A DNA stretch of 64,000 nucleotides from DASUAO01 sp046484625. Lineage in GTDB: Bacteria > Actinomycetota > Acidimicrobiia > IMCC26256 > PALSA-555. A program made the position numbers and the translations under genes. The stretch spans positions 16,694 through 80,693 of the forward strand of contig JAWOIO010000109.1 in NCBI GenBank assembly GCA_046484625.1, written 5' to 3'. This document shows positions 48,188-57,967 of the stretch, piece after piece. Each line of letters begins with the position of its first letter. Within the stretch, counting starts at the first letter, position 1. The notes under the pieces were generated by a model that saw only the letters and a list, made by a program, of their open reading frames with translations, searched no databases and was not told where the DNA came from.

Positions 48188-51100
48188 GTGTCGCAGGCCC
48201 ACTTCGCCCGCCGTGAGCGGCTCGAGCTCGACGCGTGCGGGATCGGCTTCGTCGCGCACGAGGCGGGAGACAGCTCCCGGACGATCGTGGACCTCGCGCT
48301 CACCGGGCTCGCCTGCGTGCGGCACCGAGGGGCGATCGCGGCCGACGGAGTGTCCGGCGACGGTGCCGGGCTGCTCGTCCCGCTCCCACGCGCGTTCTTC
48401 GCCCGGGTGGGCGGGGAAGCACTGGGTCGCGACCTCGACGCCGACCGCCTCGGGGTGCTGTTCGCCTTCCTCGACCTCGACGATGCCGTTGCGCGCCAGG
48501 CCGCCCAGGACGCGGTCGCCCACGCGTGTGACGAGGAAGGCCTCGAGCTGGTCGGCTGGCGCGACGTCCCCATCGACGAATCCCAGATCGGCGCCGCGGC
48601 CCGGGCCGATCTCCCCGCGATGGTGCAGGCGCTGGTGCACCGCCCTGACGGGATCTCGCTCGACGAGGCCGAGCGGGCGGCGTTCCGGGTCAGGCGGCGA
48701 GCCGACGCGCTGTGCCGACTCGCGGGCGTACGCCACTACTTCGCGAGCTGCTCGTTCAGCCTCGTGACGTACAAGGCGCTGGTGATCAGCGACCGGCTCG
48801 CACCGTTCTTCCCCGACCTCGTCGCCGACGACTTCGTGGCTCCCCACGCGGTGTTCCACAGCCGGTTCTCCACGAACACCGCACCGGCGTGGGAGCGGGC
48901 GCAGCCGTTCCGCCATCTCTGCCACAACGGTGAGATCAACACGATCCAGGGCAACGAGCACCGCATGGTCGCCCGTGGCGTCCTCGGGACCGAGGACGTC
49001 GGGCTCGGTCCCGACGCCCTGTTTCGTCCCGTCCTCGACCCATACGACTCCGACTCGGGCAAGCTCGACTCCGCGTTCGAGCTGCTGATGCGGGGTGGTC
49101 GCGACGTCCGCCACGTCGCCACGATGATGATCCCGGAGGCCTGGGAGGGTCGACGCGACCTCGACCCCGACATCCGCGACTACTTCCGGTACCACGCGGC
49201 GCTCGCCGAGCCGTGGGATGGGCCTGCCGGTGTGGTGTTCACCGACGGGCGCCGAGTGGGTGCCGCGCTCGACCGCAACGGGCTGCGCCCCCTGCGGTGG
49301 CAGCGCACCGAGGACGGGCTGGTGGTGTGCTGCTCGGAGGCCGGCGCGGTCCCGGTCGGTGGGCGCGGACTCGTGACCCGCGGTCGACTCGGCCCCGGCG
49401 AGATGCTGTGCGTCGACCCCGACGCGCAAGCACCGGGTGCGGGCGCGTGGCAGGACGACGACACCGTGAAGACCTGGCTCGCGGGCCGGGCTCCCTACGG
49501 GGAGTGGGCCCGTGACGGGCTGCAGCCGTTCTCGACCGGCGCGGCGGTCGACATGCCGCCCGAGGCCGAGGACCTCGTCGTCGAGCAGGCCGCGTTCGGC
49601 TGCAACCGGGAGGAGGTCGCGATGGTGCTCAAGCCCATGGCGACCGACGCCAAGGAGCCCACGTTCTCGATGGGGGACGACACGCCGTTCGCGGCCGTCG
49701 CGACCCGGGCCCGCCCGGTGTTCGGGTTCCTCAAGCAGCGGTTCGCCCAGGTGAGCAACCCCCCGATCGACCACCTCCGCGAGCGGCTGGTGATGTCGTT
49801 GCGAACGTGTCTCGGCCCGCGGGCCGAGCTCCTGAGCGAGACGCCCGAGGCGGCACGTCTGCTCGAGCTCCGGTCGTTCTTCCTGTACCCCGATGCGATC
49901 GACGCCCTGCTCGACCCCCAGCGGTCGTCGTTCCCGTCCGCGCACCTCGACGCCACGTTCCCGGTCGCCGAAGGAGCGAGCGCGCTCGCTCCCGGCATCG
50001 ACGCGCTGGCGACGGCCGGGCTCGACGCGGTGCATGGCGGTGCGTCGATCCTCGTCGTCTCCGACCGCGGCACGAGCCCCGAGCGCGCACCGATCCCGTC
50101 GCTGCTTGCTGTCGGAGCCCTGCACCACGCGCTCGTCGGTGCCCGCGTCCGCCAGAACGCGTCGATCGTCATCGACTCCGGCGATTCCCGCGACACGCAC
50201 TCGGTCGCGTGTCTGCTCGGCTATGGGGCCGACGCCATCTGTCCGCGGGTCGCCCTCCTGACGGTCGCGGCGATGGCCGACGACGGTCAGCTCGGCGAGC
50301 TGCACTCGTCGGAGGCGCAGGCGAAGTTCCAGGCCGGCATCGAGGACGGGGTGCTCAAGATCCTCTCGAAGATGGGGATCTCGACGGTCGACGGATACCG
50401 CGGCGCGCAGATCTACGAAGCGCTCGGACTGGGGAACGAGGTGGTCGCCCGCTGTCTGCGCGGGACGACGTCGACCGTCGGTGGCGTCGGCTTCGCCCAG
50501 CTCGGCAGCGATGTGCTGGCGCGCCACGAGGTCGCGTACGGGGACGCACCCGCGCTCGACGAGCCCGGCATCATCCGGTTCCGCAAGCGTGGCGGTGAGT
50601 ACCACTCGAACAACCCGGATGTCATCGCCGCGCTCCACGCGTCCATCGGCCTCACCGTCGAGAACGACGACTCCGAGAACGGGCAGCCCGCGCGCCGGAC
50701 GAAGCGTGGCGACGGCGCCGGGAAGTACTCCGAGGTGCCGGCAGCGCCTTTCGAAGAACAGGGCACGGTCATCTTCTTCGGTGGCGAGCGGGCCGAGCCC
50801 CTCCCGGCCCCGGACCCGCTCGACGTACGGGCAGCACACCTGCTCAAGGGGGCGGTGGACCAGGGACGCGTCGAGCTCTACGACCGGTTCCGGCAGCTGG
50901 TCGAGTCGCGTCCGGTCACCGAGCTGCGCGACCTGCTCGAGCTCGCGCCCGACCGGGCACCGGTTCCGATCGAGGAGGTCGAGCCGGTCCACGCGATCAC
51001 GCAGCGGTTCTCTACGGGCGCGATGTCGCACGGTGCGTTGTCGGCCGAGGCGCACGAGACGCTCGCGATCGCGATGAACATGATCGGCGGCAAGAGCAAC

Positions 51101-52876
51101 TGCGGTGAGGGAGGCGAAGACCCGGCGCGCTATCTCACGCGCGGGAGTGCTCGCGACCGGAACTCGCGCATCAAGCAGATCGCCTCGGGGCGCTTCGGCG
51201 TCACCCCGCAGTACTGCGCGTTCGCCGACGAGCTCAACATCAAGATGGCGCAGGGGTCGAAGCCGGGGGAGGGCGGACAGCTCCCGGGGCACAAGGTGAG
51301 TGGCGAGATCGCGCGACTGCGCTTCACGCAACCCGGCGTGGGGCTGATCTCGCCGCCTCCGCACCACGACATCTACTCGATCGAGGATCTCGCGCAGCTG
51401 ATCTTCGACCTGAAGCAGGTCAACCCGCTGGCCGAGGTATCCGTGAAGCTCGTCGCCGAGGACAACGTCGGCACGATCGCGGCCGGGGTCACCAAGGCGT
51501 TGGCCGAGGTGGTCCAGATCTCGGGCGCGAACGGTGGGACCGGCGCGTCCCCGTTGTCGTCGATCAAGAACGCCGGGCTCCCGTGGGAGCTCGGACTCGC
51601 CGACGCCCAGGCGACCCTCGTTGCGCAAGGGCTCCGTGAGCGGGTGCGGCTCCGGGTCGACGGCGGGTTCAAGACCGGACGCGACGTCCTCGTCGCTGCG
51701 CTCCTGGGCGCCGACGAGTACAGCTTCGGGACCGCTGCGATGCTCGCGGAGGGCTGCATCATGGTGCGGGCCTGTCACCGCGACACGTGCCCGACCGGGA
51801 TCGCGACGCAGCGCCCCGGGCTTCGGGCGAAGTTCGCCGGGACGCCCGAAGGCGTCGCGACGTACATGCTGTACATCGCTGGGGAGGTCCGAGAGCACCT
51901 TGCGTCACTCGGGTTCCGCACGCTCGACGAGGCGATCGGTCGGGTCGAGTGCCTCCGCCAGCGCACCACCGGCGACGAGCGGGCCGACTCGCTCACGCTC
52001 GCCCCGCTGCTCCGGGCGCCCGAGGACGGTGCGGCGTCCCGCCGCTTCGTCGCGCACCTCCCGGTGCAGCGTCCCCGGTCCGAGGCTGACGCCCGACTGC
52101 TCGACGACGCGTTCCCTGCGATGTGGGAGGGCACCGACGTCGAGCTCGAGTACGAGATCACCAATGCGGATCGGACGGTCGGCGCGTCGCTCGGCGGCGC
52201 CATCGGGCTCGAGTTCGGCGCCGGTGCACCGCCCGGGTCGGTCTCGGCGCGCTTCCGCGGCTCGGCGGGTCAGAGCTTCGGCGCGTTCTTGAGCAACGGT
52301 GTGTCGCTCGAGCTCGTGGGCGAGGCCCAGGACTACGTCGGCAAGGGCATGGGCGGTGGCCGGATCGTCGTGCGTCCACCCGCGGACGACGCTGGGGATC
52401 CCGTCCTGGCCGGCAACACCCTGCTCTACGGGGCGACCGGCGGGGAGCTCTTCGTCGCCGGCCGCGTCGGCGAACGGTTCTGCGTCCGGAACAGCGGCGC
52501 CACCGCAGTCGTCGAGGGTGCGGGCGATCACGCGTGCGAGTACATGACCGGAGGCACGGTTGTCGTCCTCGGGTCGTTCGGGTACAACCTCGGTGCCGGG
52601 ATGACGGGTGGTCAGGCGTTCGTGTACGACCCCGACAATCTCCTCGTCCATCGGCTCAACCGCCAGCTCGTCGACGCATCGCTGGTCGACGATGCCCAGG
52701 CAGCCGAGCTGCGATTCTGGGTCGAACTGCACCACGCGCTGGCGGACTCGTCCGTGGCGGCCGCGATGCTCGACGAGTGGGATGACGCCGTCGGGTGGTT
52801 CTGGAGGGTGGCGCCCGTCGGTGAGGTCGCACGTATCGAGCGCGCGAACGAAGGCGTGCTCGGCACCCCTCGCTGA
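48188..52876 (+). CDS. gltB: Glutamate synthase large subunit
   Basis: 1562 residues from a GTG with AGGAG upstream. Class II amidotransferase domain after a 16-residue propeptide (nucleophile Cys17 in DACGIGF), central domain, FMN/alpha-ketoglutarate domain with PPPHHDIYSIEDLAQLIFDLK and the 3Fe-4S cysteines in CHRDTCPTGIATQ, and C-terminal GXGXG domain. Makes glutamate from glutamine and 2-oxoglutarate. Between about residues 820 and 885 lies a charged linker (ENDDSENGQPARRTKRGDG) longer than usual. No gltD adjoins it; the next gene is convergent. Confidence 0.95.
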   Translation: MSQAHFARRERLELDACGIGFVAHEAGDSSRTIVDLALTGLACVRHRGAIAADGVSGDGAGLLVPLPRAFFARVGGEALGRDLDADRLGVLFAFLDLDDAVARQAAQDAVAHACDEEGLELVGWRDVPIDESQIGAAARADLPAMVQALVHRPDGISLDEAERAAFRVRRRADALCRLAGVRHYFASCSFSLVTYKALVISDRLAPFFPDLVADDFVAPHAVFHSRFSTNTAPAWERAQPFRHLCHNGEINTIQGNEHRMVARGVLGTEDVGLGPDALFRPVLDPYDSDSGKLDSAFELLMRGGRDVRHVATMMIPEAWEGRRDLDPDIRDYFRYHAALAEPWDGPAGVVFTDGRRVGAALDRNGLRPLRWQRTEDGLVVCCSEAGAVPVGGRGLVTRGRLGPGEMLCVDPDAQAPGAGAWQDDDTVKTWLAGRAPYGEWARDGLQPFSTGAAVDMPPEAEDLVVEQAAFGCNREEVAMVLKPMATDAKEPTFSMGDDTPFAAVATRARPVFGFLKQRFAQVSNPPIDHLRERLVMSLRTCLGPRAELLSETPEAARLLELRSFFLYPDAIDALLDPQRSSFPSAHLDATFPVAEGASALAPGIDALATAGLDAVHGGASILVVSDRGTSPERAPIPSLLAVGALHHALVGARVRQNASIVIDSGDSRDTHSVACLLGYGADAICPRVALLTVAAMADDGQLGELHSSEAQAKFQAGIEDGVLKILSKMGISTVDGYRGAQIYEALGLGNEVVARCLRGTTSTVGGVGFAQLGSDVLARHEVAYGDAPALDEPGIIRFRKRGGEYHSNNPDVIAALHASIGLTVENDDSENGQPARRTKRGDGAGKYSEVPAAPFEEQGTVIFFGGERAEPLPAPDPLDVRAAHLLKGAVDQGRVELYDRFRQLVESRPVTELRDLLELAPDRAPVPIEEVEPVHAITQRFSTGAMSHGALSAEAHETLAIAMNMIGGKSNCGEGGEDPARYLTRGSARDRNSRIKQIASGRFGVTPQYCAFADELNIKMAQGSKPGEGGQLPGHKVSGEIARLRFTQPGVGLISPPPHHDIYSIEDLAQLIFDLKQVNPLAEVSVKLVAEDNVGTIAAGVTKALAEVVQISGANGGTGASPLSSIKNAGLPWELGLADAQATLVAQGLRERVRLRVDGGFKTGRDVLVAALLGADEYSFGTAAMLAEGCIMVRACHRDTCPTGIATQRPGLRAKFAGTPEGVATYMLYIAGEVREHLASLGFRTLDEAIGRVECLRQRTTGDERADSLTLAPLLRAPEDGAASRRFVAHLPVQRPRSEADARLLDDAFPAMWEGTDVELEYEITNADRTVGASLGGAIGLEFGAGAPPGSVSARFRGSAGQSFGAFLSNGVSLELVGEAQDYVGKGMGGGRIVVRPPADDAGDPVLAGNTLLYGATGGELFVAGRVGERFCVRNSGATAVVEGAGDHACEYMTGGTVVVLGSFGYNLGAGMTGGQAFVYDPDNLLVHRLNRQLVDASLVDDAQAAELRFWVELHHALADSSVAAAMLDEWDDAVGWFWRVAPVGEVARIERANEGVLGTPR

Positions 52877-52885
52877 CCCGCTCGA

Positions 52886-53440
52886 CTACGTCCCCACCTG
52901 GAGCACCGGGCGCGGATCGAACGACAGCACCTTCGCCACGAGCGCGTCGATGGTGCCCCCCCTCGCGTCCTGGTACTCGCGGACCGCGCGGTTGTACGAG
53001 CGAACGAGGGGCGGAGGGATCACCGCGAGATCGAACGCACCCAGGGCTTCCGTCACGACCGGGTTCGCATTGAGGCGGGCCGAGGCGGCGACGTTCGCAC
53101 GCGCTCGACGCGCGAGTGCCTCGAGCTCGTTGGCGATGCCCGCCTCGGCGCCGGGGTCGGTGTGCCGGGGTCCGCGCAGCGCGAGTCGACTCCACCGCGC
53201 CAATGCCGCGGTGAGGTCCTTCGTGACCGCCCGCTCGCCCGCGCCCGCGTCGTTCAGGGCCTGGGTCACGACGCCGAGCGCCTCGTAGCGCACGACCAAC
53301 GGAGCGCGGAGCGGGGTCCAGGCGGCGTCGACCCGATCGCGGCCGTCCGAGAGGTCGGGCTCGACGAGGAAGTAGGCCGCGGCGGCAGACGCAACGACCA
53401 CGAGCAGCAGCAGGGGAATGATCCAGCGGAGGCGGCGCAT
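52886..53440 (-). CDS. LemA-like membrane-anchored protein
   Basis: 184 residues from the ATG at 53440 (a GTG at 53446 is possible). One N-terminal helix (IIPLLLLVVVASAAAAYFLV) anchors a helical external domain. RVDAAWTPLRAPLVVRYEALG and SYNRAVREYQDARGG at the end follow the LemA pattern (V-x-x-A-W..., Y-N-x-x-V-x-x-Y), with the usual K/P-N-L signature missing, so it is a distant relative. Function unknown. Nine bases from the gltB stop. Confidence 0.6.
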   Translation of the reverse strand: MRRLRWIIPLLLLVVVASAAAAYFLVEPDLSDGRDRVDAAWTPLRAPLVVRYEALGVVTQALNDAGAGERAVTKDLTAALARWSRLALRGPRHTDPGAEAGIANELEALARRARANVAASARLNANPVVTEALGAFDLAVIPPPLVRSYNRAVREYQDARGGTIDALVAKVLSFDPRPVLQVGT

Positions 53441-53524
53441 CGGCACCGAGACAGTACCGGCCGTCGATCCGCCCTCCCGTCACCCGTGGCTGTCACCGGT
53501 GGCCGGTGTCGGCGTCGACGCGGC

Positions 53525-54022
53525 ATGGTGAGACTCCCGATCGCGAGGGTCGTCGCCGCGTGCATCGTCGCCTCGGCGATCGGGTGGTGGGCGGGTGCCG
53601 ACCACCGGGCGGCGGGCGCGCCGTGGGCCGTTGTCGAGGTGGTCGACGGCGACACGGTCGTGGTGATGCGATCCGGCGAGTCGGCGACGGTGCGCCTGCT
53701 CGGCGTGGACACGCCCGAGACCCACCATCCCACGAAGGGCGTCCAGTGCTTCGGGCCGGAGGCCGCGGGCTTCACGCGTCGGCGCCTGCTCGGCAGGCTC
53801 GTGCGCCTGGAAGGGGACGTCGAGCACGTTGACCTCTACGGGCGGACGCTCGCCTACGTGTACCTCGGTGGCGAACGGTTCAACGACGTGCTGCTCCGGC
53901 GGGGCTTCGCGCGCCTGCTCGTGATCGCCCCGAACCGGGCGCACGGCCGGGAGATGCTCGACTCGGAGCTCGCGGCGCGTGACGCCCGGCGGGGTCTCTG
54001 GCGGGCGTGCCCGGACGACTGA
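53525..54022 (+). CDS. Staphylococcal-nuclease-like protein, exported
   Basis: 165 residues. Helix near the start (VVAACIVASAIGWWAG) as signal or anchor, then an SNase/OB fold: VVEVVDGDTVVV, VRLLGVDTPETHHP, VRLEGDVEHVDLYGRTLAYVYL. The active-site Arg, Asp and Glu positions (R-L-L-G-V-D-T-P-E and YGR) are kept. Ca2+-dependent nuclease outside the membrane. Divergent from the LemA-like gene by 84 bases. Confidence 0.85.
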   Translation: MVRLPIARVVAACIVASAIGWWAGADHRAAGAPWAVVEVVDGDTVVVMRSGESATVRLLGVDTPETHHPTKGVQCFGPEAAGFTRRRLLGRLVRLEGDVEHVDLYGRTLAYVYLGGERFNDVLLRRGFARLLVIAPNRAHGREMLDSELAARDARRGLWRACPDD

Positions 54023-54047
54023 CGGCGTTCCTCCACGCAGGCTCCGG

Positions 54048-55412
54048 TCAGGTCATCGCCGCGAGCACCTCGTCGAACACGTCGATCGTGGTCTCAGGGT
54101 GCAGGAACACCGCCCGACCGACGAGCTCGCCGCGCCACCGCGTCGGGAGCACGAAGGCGACCTGGTCGGCGAGCAGACGGCGGGACCAGTCGTGGTAGTC
54201 GGCTTCCCCCCACCCCGGCCGCCGGAAGAGCACGACCGAGAGCTCGGGCTCGGTGACGAGCGCGACGTGCGGTGCGTCCTGGACGCGCGCGGCGGCGACC
54301 CGGGTGAGTGCGAGCACCCGCTCCACGGCATCTGCGTACGCGTCGGTGCCGTGCACCGCGAGGGAGAACCACAGGGGCAGCCCGCGGGCGCGGCGGCTGA
54401 GGTGATAGGCGTAGTCCGACGGGTTCCAGGCGCCGTCGCCGTCGATGAGCTCACGCATCGGGTCCAGGTACGACGCTTCCTGGGCGTGTGCCGTGCGCGC
54501 GAGCTCGGGATCCCGGTAGAGCAACGCGCACGAGTCGAACGGTGCGAACAGCCACTTGTGCGGATCCACGAGGAACGAGTCGGCGGCCTCGACACCCGCG
54601 AACCGGGCCCGTGTGCTCGGCGCGAAGAGCGCGGCGCCTCCGTAGGCGCCGTCGACGTGGAACCACAGGTCGTGTGCGCGCGCCGCGTCGCCGATGCCGG
54701 CCAGGTCGTCGATGATCCCGGCGTTCGTGGTGCCGGCGGTGGCGGCGACCGCGAACACGGACGCGGGGTCGGGGTCGGTCGCGAGGACGGCAGAGAGCGC
54801 GTCCCCGGACAGGCGGTCGTCGCTCCCCGCGGGAACGACGAGGGGGTCGCAGTCGATGATCCGCAGGGTGCTCAGGATCGAGGAATGCGCGGCCTCGCCG
54901 ACTGCGACGCGCCAGCGACCTGCCGGGCGGCCCTTCCGTCGTGTCGCGGCGTCACGCGCCGCGTAGAGGGCTGAGAGGTTCCCGGCCGAACCGCCCGAGA
55001 CGAAGCAGCCCCCCGCATCGGGGGGCATCCCCGCGAGATCGGCGAGGACGCGCAACGCCTGGTTCTCGGCGTAGACGGCGCCGGCCGCCTCGAGCCACGA
55101 GGTCGCGCACATCGATGACGCCGCGACCACGGTGTCGAAGACGAGCGAGGCCTTCGTCGGTGCTGCCGGGATGAACGCGAGGAACCGTGGGCTGTCGGTG
55201 GAGAGGCACGCGGGCGCGAGCACGTCGGTGAAGATCTCCAGGACGTCTTCGGGAGCGCGCCCCTCACGGGTGATCGCGCCGTGCGCACGAGCGTCGATCT
55301 CGGCGAAAGGAACGGGATGGTCGAGCGGGGCGGGGTCGAGCCGGAGCCGTTCGAGCGCGTAGTCGAGGCAGGCTTGGGTCGTGCGCTCGGCGAGGTCGTC
55401 GAAGTGATGCAT
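54048..55412 (-). CDS. PLP-dependent group II decarboxylase
   Basis: 454 residues from the ATG at 55412. Fold type I: FVSGGSAGNLSALYAARDAA, VAATAGTTNAGIIDD, WFHVDGAYGGAAL and the Schiff-base lysine in FLVDPHKWLFAPFD. Closest to aromatic-L-amino-acid/pyridoxal decarboxylases of bacteria (PF00282). Removes CO2 from an amino acid, product amine unknown; no cognate transporter adjoins. Convergent with the nuclease gene by 25 bases. Confidence 0.87.
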   Translation of the reverse strand: MHHFDDLAERTTQACLDYALERLRLDPAPLDHPVPFAEIDARAHGAITREGRAPEDVLEIFTDVLAPACLSTDSPRFLAFIPAAPTKASLVFDTVVAASSMCATSWLEAAGAVYAENQALRVLADLAGMPPDAGGCFVSGGSAGNLSALYAARDAATRRKGRPAGRWRVAVGEAAHSSILSTLRIIDCDPLVVPAGSDDRLSGDALSAVLATDPDPASVFAVAATAGTTNAGIIDDLAGIGDAARAHDLWFHVDGAYGGAALFAPSTRARFAGVEAADSFLVDPHKWLFAPFDSCALLYRDPELARTAHAQEASYLDPMRELIDGDGAWNPSDYAYHLSRRARGLPLWFSLAVHGTDAYADAVERVLALTRVAAARVQDAPHVALVTEPELSVVLFRRPGWGEADYHDWSRRLLADQVAFVLPTRWRGELVGRAVFLHPETTIDVFDEVLAAMT

Positions 55413-55418
55413 GCGCCG

Positions 55419-55424
55419 ACGGTA
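55419..55424 (-). promoter_or_regulatory. -10 element TACCGT (leaderless)
   Basis: TACCGT six bases before the ATG at 55412. Confidence 0.5.
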
Positions 55425-55468
55425 GCGAGGTTCTCGTGCGGGCGGCGCGGCCCCGTGGCCCGGACGCG

Positions 55469-57592
55469 CTAGGAGGGTGAGACGCCCACGACCCTGCGGT
55501 GGCGACCGACGAGCTCGAGGACGGCCTCGCCATAGCGCTCGACCTTGACCGGGCCGATCCCCGAGATGTCGAGCAGCTGGTCGCGCGACCCGGGGAGCGC
55601 GGTGGCGATGGCACGGAGCGTCGCGTCGTTGAAGACGACGTACGCCGGGACGCTGGAAGCCTTGGCGAGCACACGCCGCCACTCCTTCAGCGCATCGAGG
55701 AGCGGGCCGTCGGGCTCGGGCCCGTCGGTGTCGCCGGGCCCGGCGGCGCGGGCTCGGCCGAGCCGGGACCGGGCCCGCTCGGGTCCGCTCGAGGCCGAAG
55801 CGGCGCGCGACGGGGCGGGCTCGTCGTCGAAGACGGCCTCGATGGGAGCGAGCCAGGGGCTCGGCGCCCGGTTCATGGCGCGGGTCCCGAACGCGCGGCG
55901 ACGGGCCCAGGTGAGGATCACCCGGTGCTCGGCCCGGGTGAGCGCGACGTACAGGAGGCGCCGCTCCTCGGCCTTCGCGGCCGGGGTGTCGGCATGGGAG
56001 ATCGGGACGAGGCCGCGTTCGAGGCCGGTGACGAACACGGTGTGGAACTCGAGGCCCTTCGCCCGATGGAACGTGGACAGCTCGACCGCATCGGTGCCGT
56101 TCCCGGGCTCCTCGCCCTGCAGCGATGCCGTGAGCCACGCCATGAACCCGTCGACGGAGGCGCGATCGGGCTCCATGGTCAGGTACTCCTGGGCGAGGTG
56201 CGCGACCGCTCCGGCGTGCTCCTCGGGCGCGGCGTCGGGAGCAGCGCTCCCGTCCTCGGTGTCCGGGGGCCCGTCGTCGGTGAGCTCGTTGAGGTGGTCG
56301 GCGAAGGTCGCGCCCGGGGCGGCGCGCTCGGCTGCACGGAGCCGGTCGAGGGCCACGCGCACCTCGGGTCGATCGAGGAACCGTCCGTCGGCGCGCACGC
56401 GCGTCGGGATCCCGGCCGCGGCCAGTGCGGCCTCGAACGCGGCGGACTGCGCGTTCGTGCGGTAGAGGATCGCGAAGGCCGACCAGCCGAGGGAGGGCGT
56501 GCGAAGGTCACGGACCGTCCGGGCGACCGCGCGGGCTTCTTCTTCGTCGTCGTCGTAGGCGACGACCGTCGGCTCGGGTCCGGACGCGCTCAGCGCGCGG
56601 CGGGTGGGCCGCGGTCGGCCGCCGTCGGCCAGGAGCGCCTCACCTGCCGCGACGATCTGCGGGGTGGATCGGTGGTTGTGGTCGAGGCGCACGACGGCCG
56701 CGCCGGGGAATCGCTTCGTGAACTCGGTGAGGCCGGTGGGATCCGCACCCGTGAACGAGAAGATCGCCTGGTCGGGGTCGCCGACGACGGTGAGGTCGCG
56801 CCGGTCGCCCAGCCAGCAGCGGATCACTCGGAGCTGGGCCGGGCTGACGTCCTGGAACTCGTCGACGAAGAGGTGCCGGAACTTCCAGCGCTGCTCGCCC
56901 GCGAACTCCTCGTCCTGCTCGCACGCGTCGCCGCACCACCAGAGGAGATCGTCGAAGTCGACGAGTCGCTTCGTGCGCTTGGACTCCTCGTAGCGCGCAT
57001 ACAGCGTCGCGATCTCGGCGCTCGCGCGCTCGGTGGTGCGTCCGGCTCGCGCGGCTGCAGGGACATAGGCGTCGGGCGCGACGAGTCGGGCCTTGGCCCA
57101 CTCGATCTCGGTCGCGAGCTCGCGTGCCGCGACGATCGCGGCCGGCCCTCGCCCGCCCACGAGCGGCAGGAGGAGCCGAACCTTGCGCTCGAGCAACGCG
57201 GGCATGGCGCGACCGCGCGCGAGGTTGCGCCCCCGGAGCTGGGCCAGCGCGACCGCGTGGATCGTGCCGGCGGTGACGCCGGTGCTCCGGCCCGGACGGA
57301 CGCCGAGACGGTCGAGACGGCTGACGAGCTCGCCGGCGGCCTTGCGGGTGAACGTGAGGGCGAGGACCCTCGGTGCCTCGGCCCGACCGGTCGCGACCCG
57401 CCACGCGATGCGGCGGGTGAGGACCCGGGTCTTGCCGGCCCCCGGCCCTGCGAGGACGGCGAGCGGGAGGGCATCGCTCGTGACGGCGGCCCGCTGGTGC
57501 TCGTCGAGGTCGTCGAGGTAGCGGTCGGGCGCGCCCGGCGTCGGGGCGCCAGGGGTCACGGTGTGCGGCGCGGGGGAGCCCTCGTCGACCAT
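55469..57592 (-). CDS. UvrD2-like superfamily 1 DNA helicase with HRDC domain
   Basis: 707 residues from the ATG at 57592 (an in-frame ATG at 57622 lies upstream of the -10). Motif I AGPGAGKTRVLTRR, Ia LTFTRKAAGEL, II VDEFQDVSPAQL, III VGDPDQAIFSF, IV RTNAQSAAFE, V STFHRAKGLEFHTVFVTGLE and VI RLLYVALTRAEHRVILT. The C-terminal LLDALKEWRRVLAKASSVPAYVVF segment with ISGIGPVKVERYGE is an HRDC domain, as in mycobacterial UvrD2. 3'-5' unwinding in repair or replication; the tetracysteine of UvrD2 is missing. Confidence 0.9.
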   Translation of the reverse strand: MVDEGSPAPHTVTPGAPTPGAPDRYLDDLDEHQRAAVTSDALPLAVLAGPGAGKTRVLTRRIAWRVATGRAEAPRVLALTFTRKAAGELVSRLDRLGVRPGRSTGVTAGTIHAVALAQLRGRNLARGRAMPALLERKVRLLLPLVGGRGPAAIVAARELATEIEWAKARLVAPDAYVPAAARAGRTTERASAEIATLYARYEESKRTKRLVDFDDLLWWCGDACEQDEEFAGEQRWKFRHLFVDEFQDVSPAQLRVIRCWLGDRRDLTVVGDPDQAIFSFTGADPTGLTEFTKRFPGAAVVRLDHNHRSTPQIVAAGEALLADGGRPRPTRRALSASGPEPTVVAYDDDEEEARAVARTVRDLRTPSLGWSAFAILYRTNAQSAAFEAALAAAGIPTRVRADGRFLDRPEVRVALDRLRAAERAAPGATFADHLNELTDDGPPDTEDGSAAPDAAPEEHAGAVAHLAQEYLTMEPDRASVDGFMAWLTASLQGEEPGNGTDAVELSTFHRAKGLEFHTVFVTGLERGLVPISHADTPAAKAEERRLLYVALTRAEHRVILTWARRRAFGTRAMNRAPSPWLAPIEAVFDDEPAPSRAASASSGPERARSRLGRARAAGPGDTDGPEPDGPLLDALKEWRRVLAKASSVPAYVVFNDATLRAIATALPGSRDQLLDISGIGPVKVERYGEAVLELVGRHRRVVGVSPS

Positions 57593-57599
57593 GGGTGCG

Positions 57600-57605
57600 A
57601 CCGTA
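57600..57605 (-). promoter_or_regulatory. -10 element TACGGT for the helicase (leaderless)
   Basis: TACGGT seven bases before the ATG at 57592, making the long region upstream unnecessary as its leader. Confidence 0.45.
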
Positions 57606-57659
57606 CCGACGGGGTACGACATCGACGCGGATGCCCCCGACGCCGGAAGGACGACGGCC

Positions 57660-57961
57660 GGAAAAGGGTGGGCCCCGAGTAGCCATCACGCCGAAGCGCT
57701 CCGACTCCTCGGGGCCCGTGCTCCTTCGTCTCGCACCTCTCAGGGGGCGCCCAGGCCCTCGCGGGCTCGGTCGCCGCCGCATCCTCGGTCCGGCTGGAAC
57801 GGTGCCGGCCCTCGTCGGTTGCGATCCCGGTGCCCGTACCCCGAAGGGTTCGTGCACCGACCGTCGGCGTGACGACTCGTCTTCCGGTCGCTCCCCGCTG
57901 GATCCCGTTGCCGGTCCCCGTTGGGAGTTGCTCCCGGTCCCGTGCCGTCGCATCGTCGGCA
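57660..57961 (-). ncRNA. Candidate structured RNA upstream of the helicase gene
   Basis: The 482-base gap 57593-58074 has no convincing gene but carries a full set of signals on the minus strand: a promoter at 57968-57995, several short stems, two cUUCGg tetraloop hairpins (57838-57849 and 57688-57699), GGGAG-CAA-CTCCC near the 5' part, CCGGC-N9-GCCGG, and at the end a ten-pair stem (57670-57679 with 57708-57717) followed by ACCCTTTT, terminator-like. Both flanking genes have their own leaderless promoters. It does not show the conserved blocks of RNase P RNA, tmRNA or SRP RNA. Size would be about 300 nt. A long helicase leader is the alternative. Confidence 0.5.
57662..57717 (-). terminator. 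Terminator-like hairpin with T-run
   Basis: Minus-strand GGGCCCCGAG (57717-57708) pairs with CTCGGGGCCC (57679-57670), then ACCC and TTTT (57665-57662). A cUUCGg tetraloop stem lies inside the loop. Confidence 0.55.
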
Positions 57962-57967
57962 GGTGCG

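Noticed and set aside
47963..51898. A very long open frame opposite gltB
   Set aside because: It is the antisense shadow of gltB: composition is Arg/Gly/Ala/Val-rich without domain pattern, and gltB motifs are continuous on the other strand.
52893..52915. Short match between the end of the LemA-like gene and the purK-gltB gap near 47970
   Set aside because: Only about a dozen bases (GTGCTCCAGGTG) are shared, within chance for DNA of this composition.
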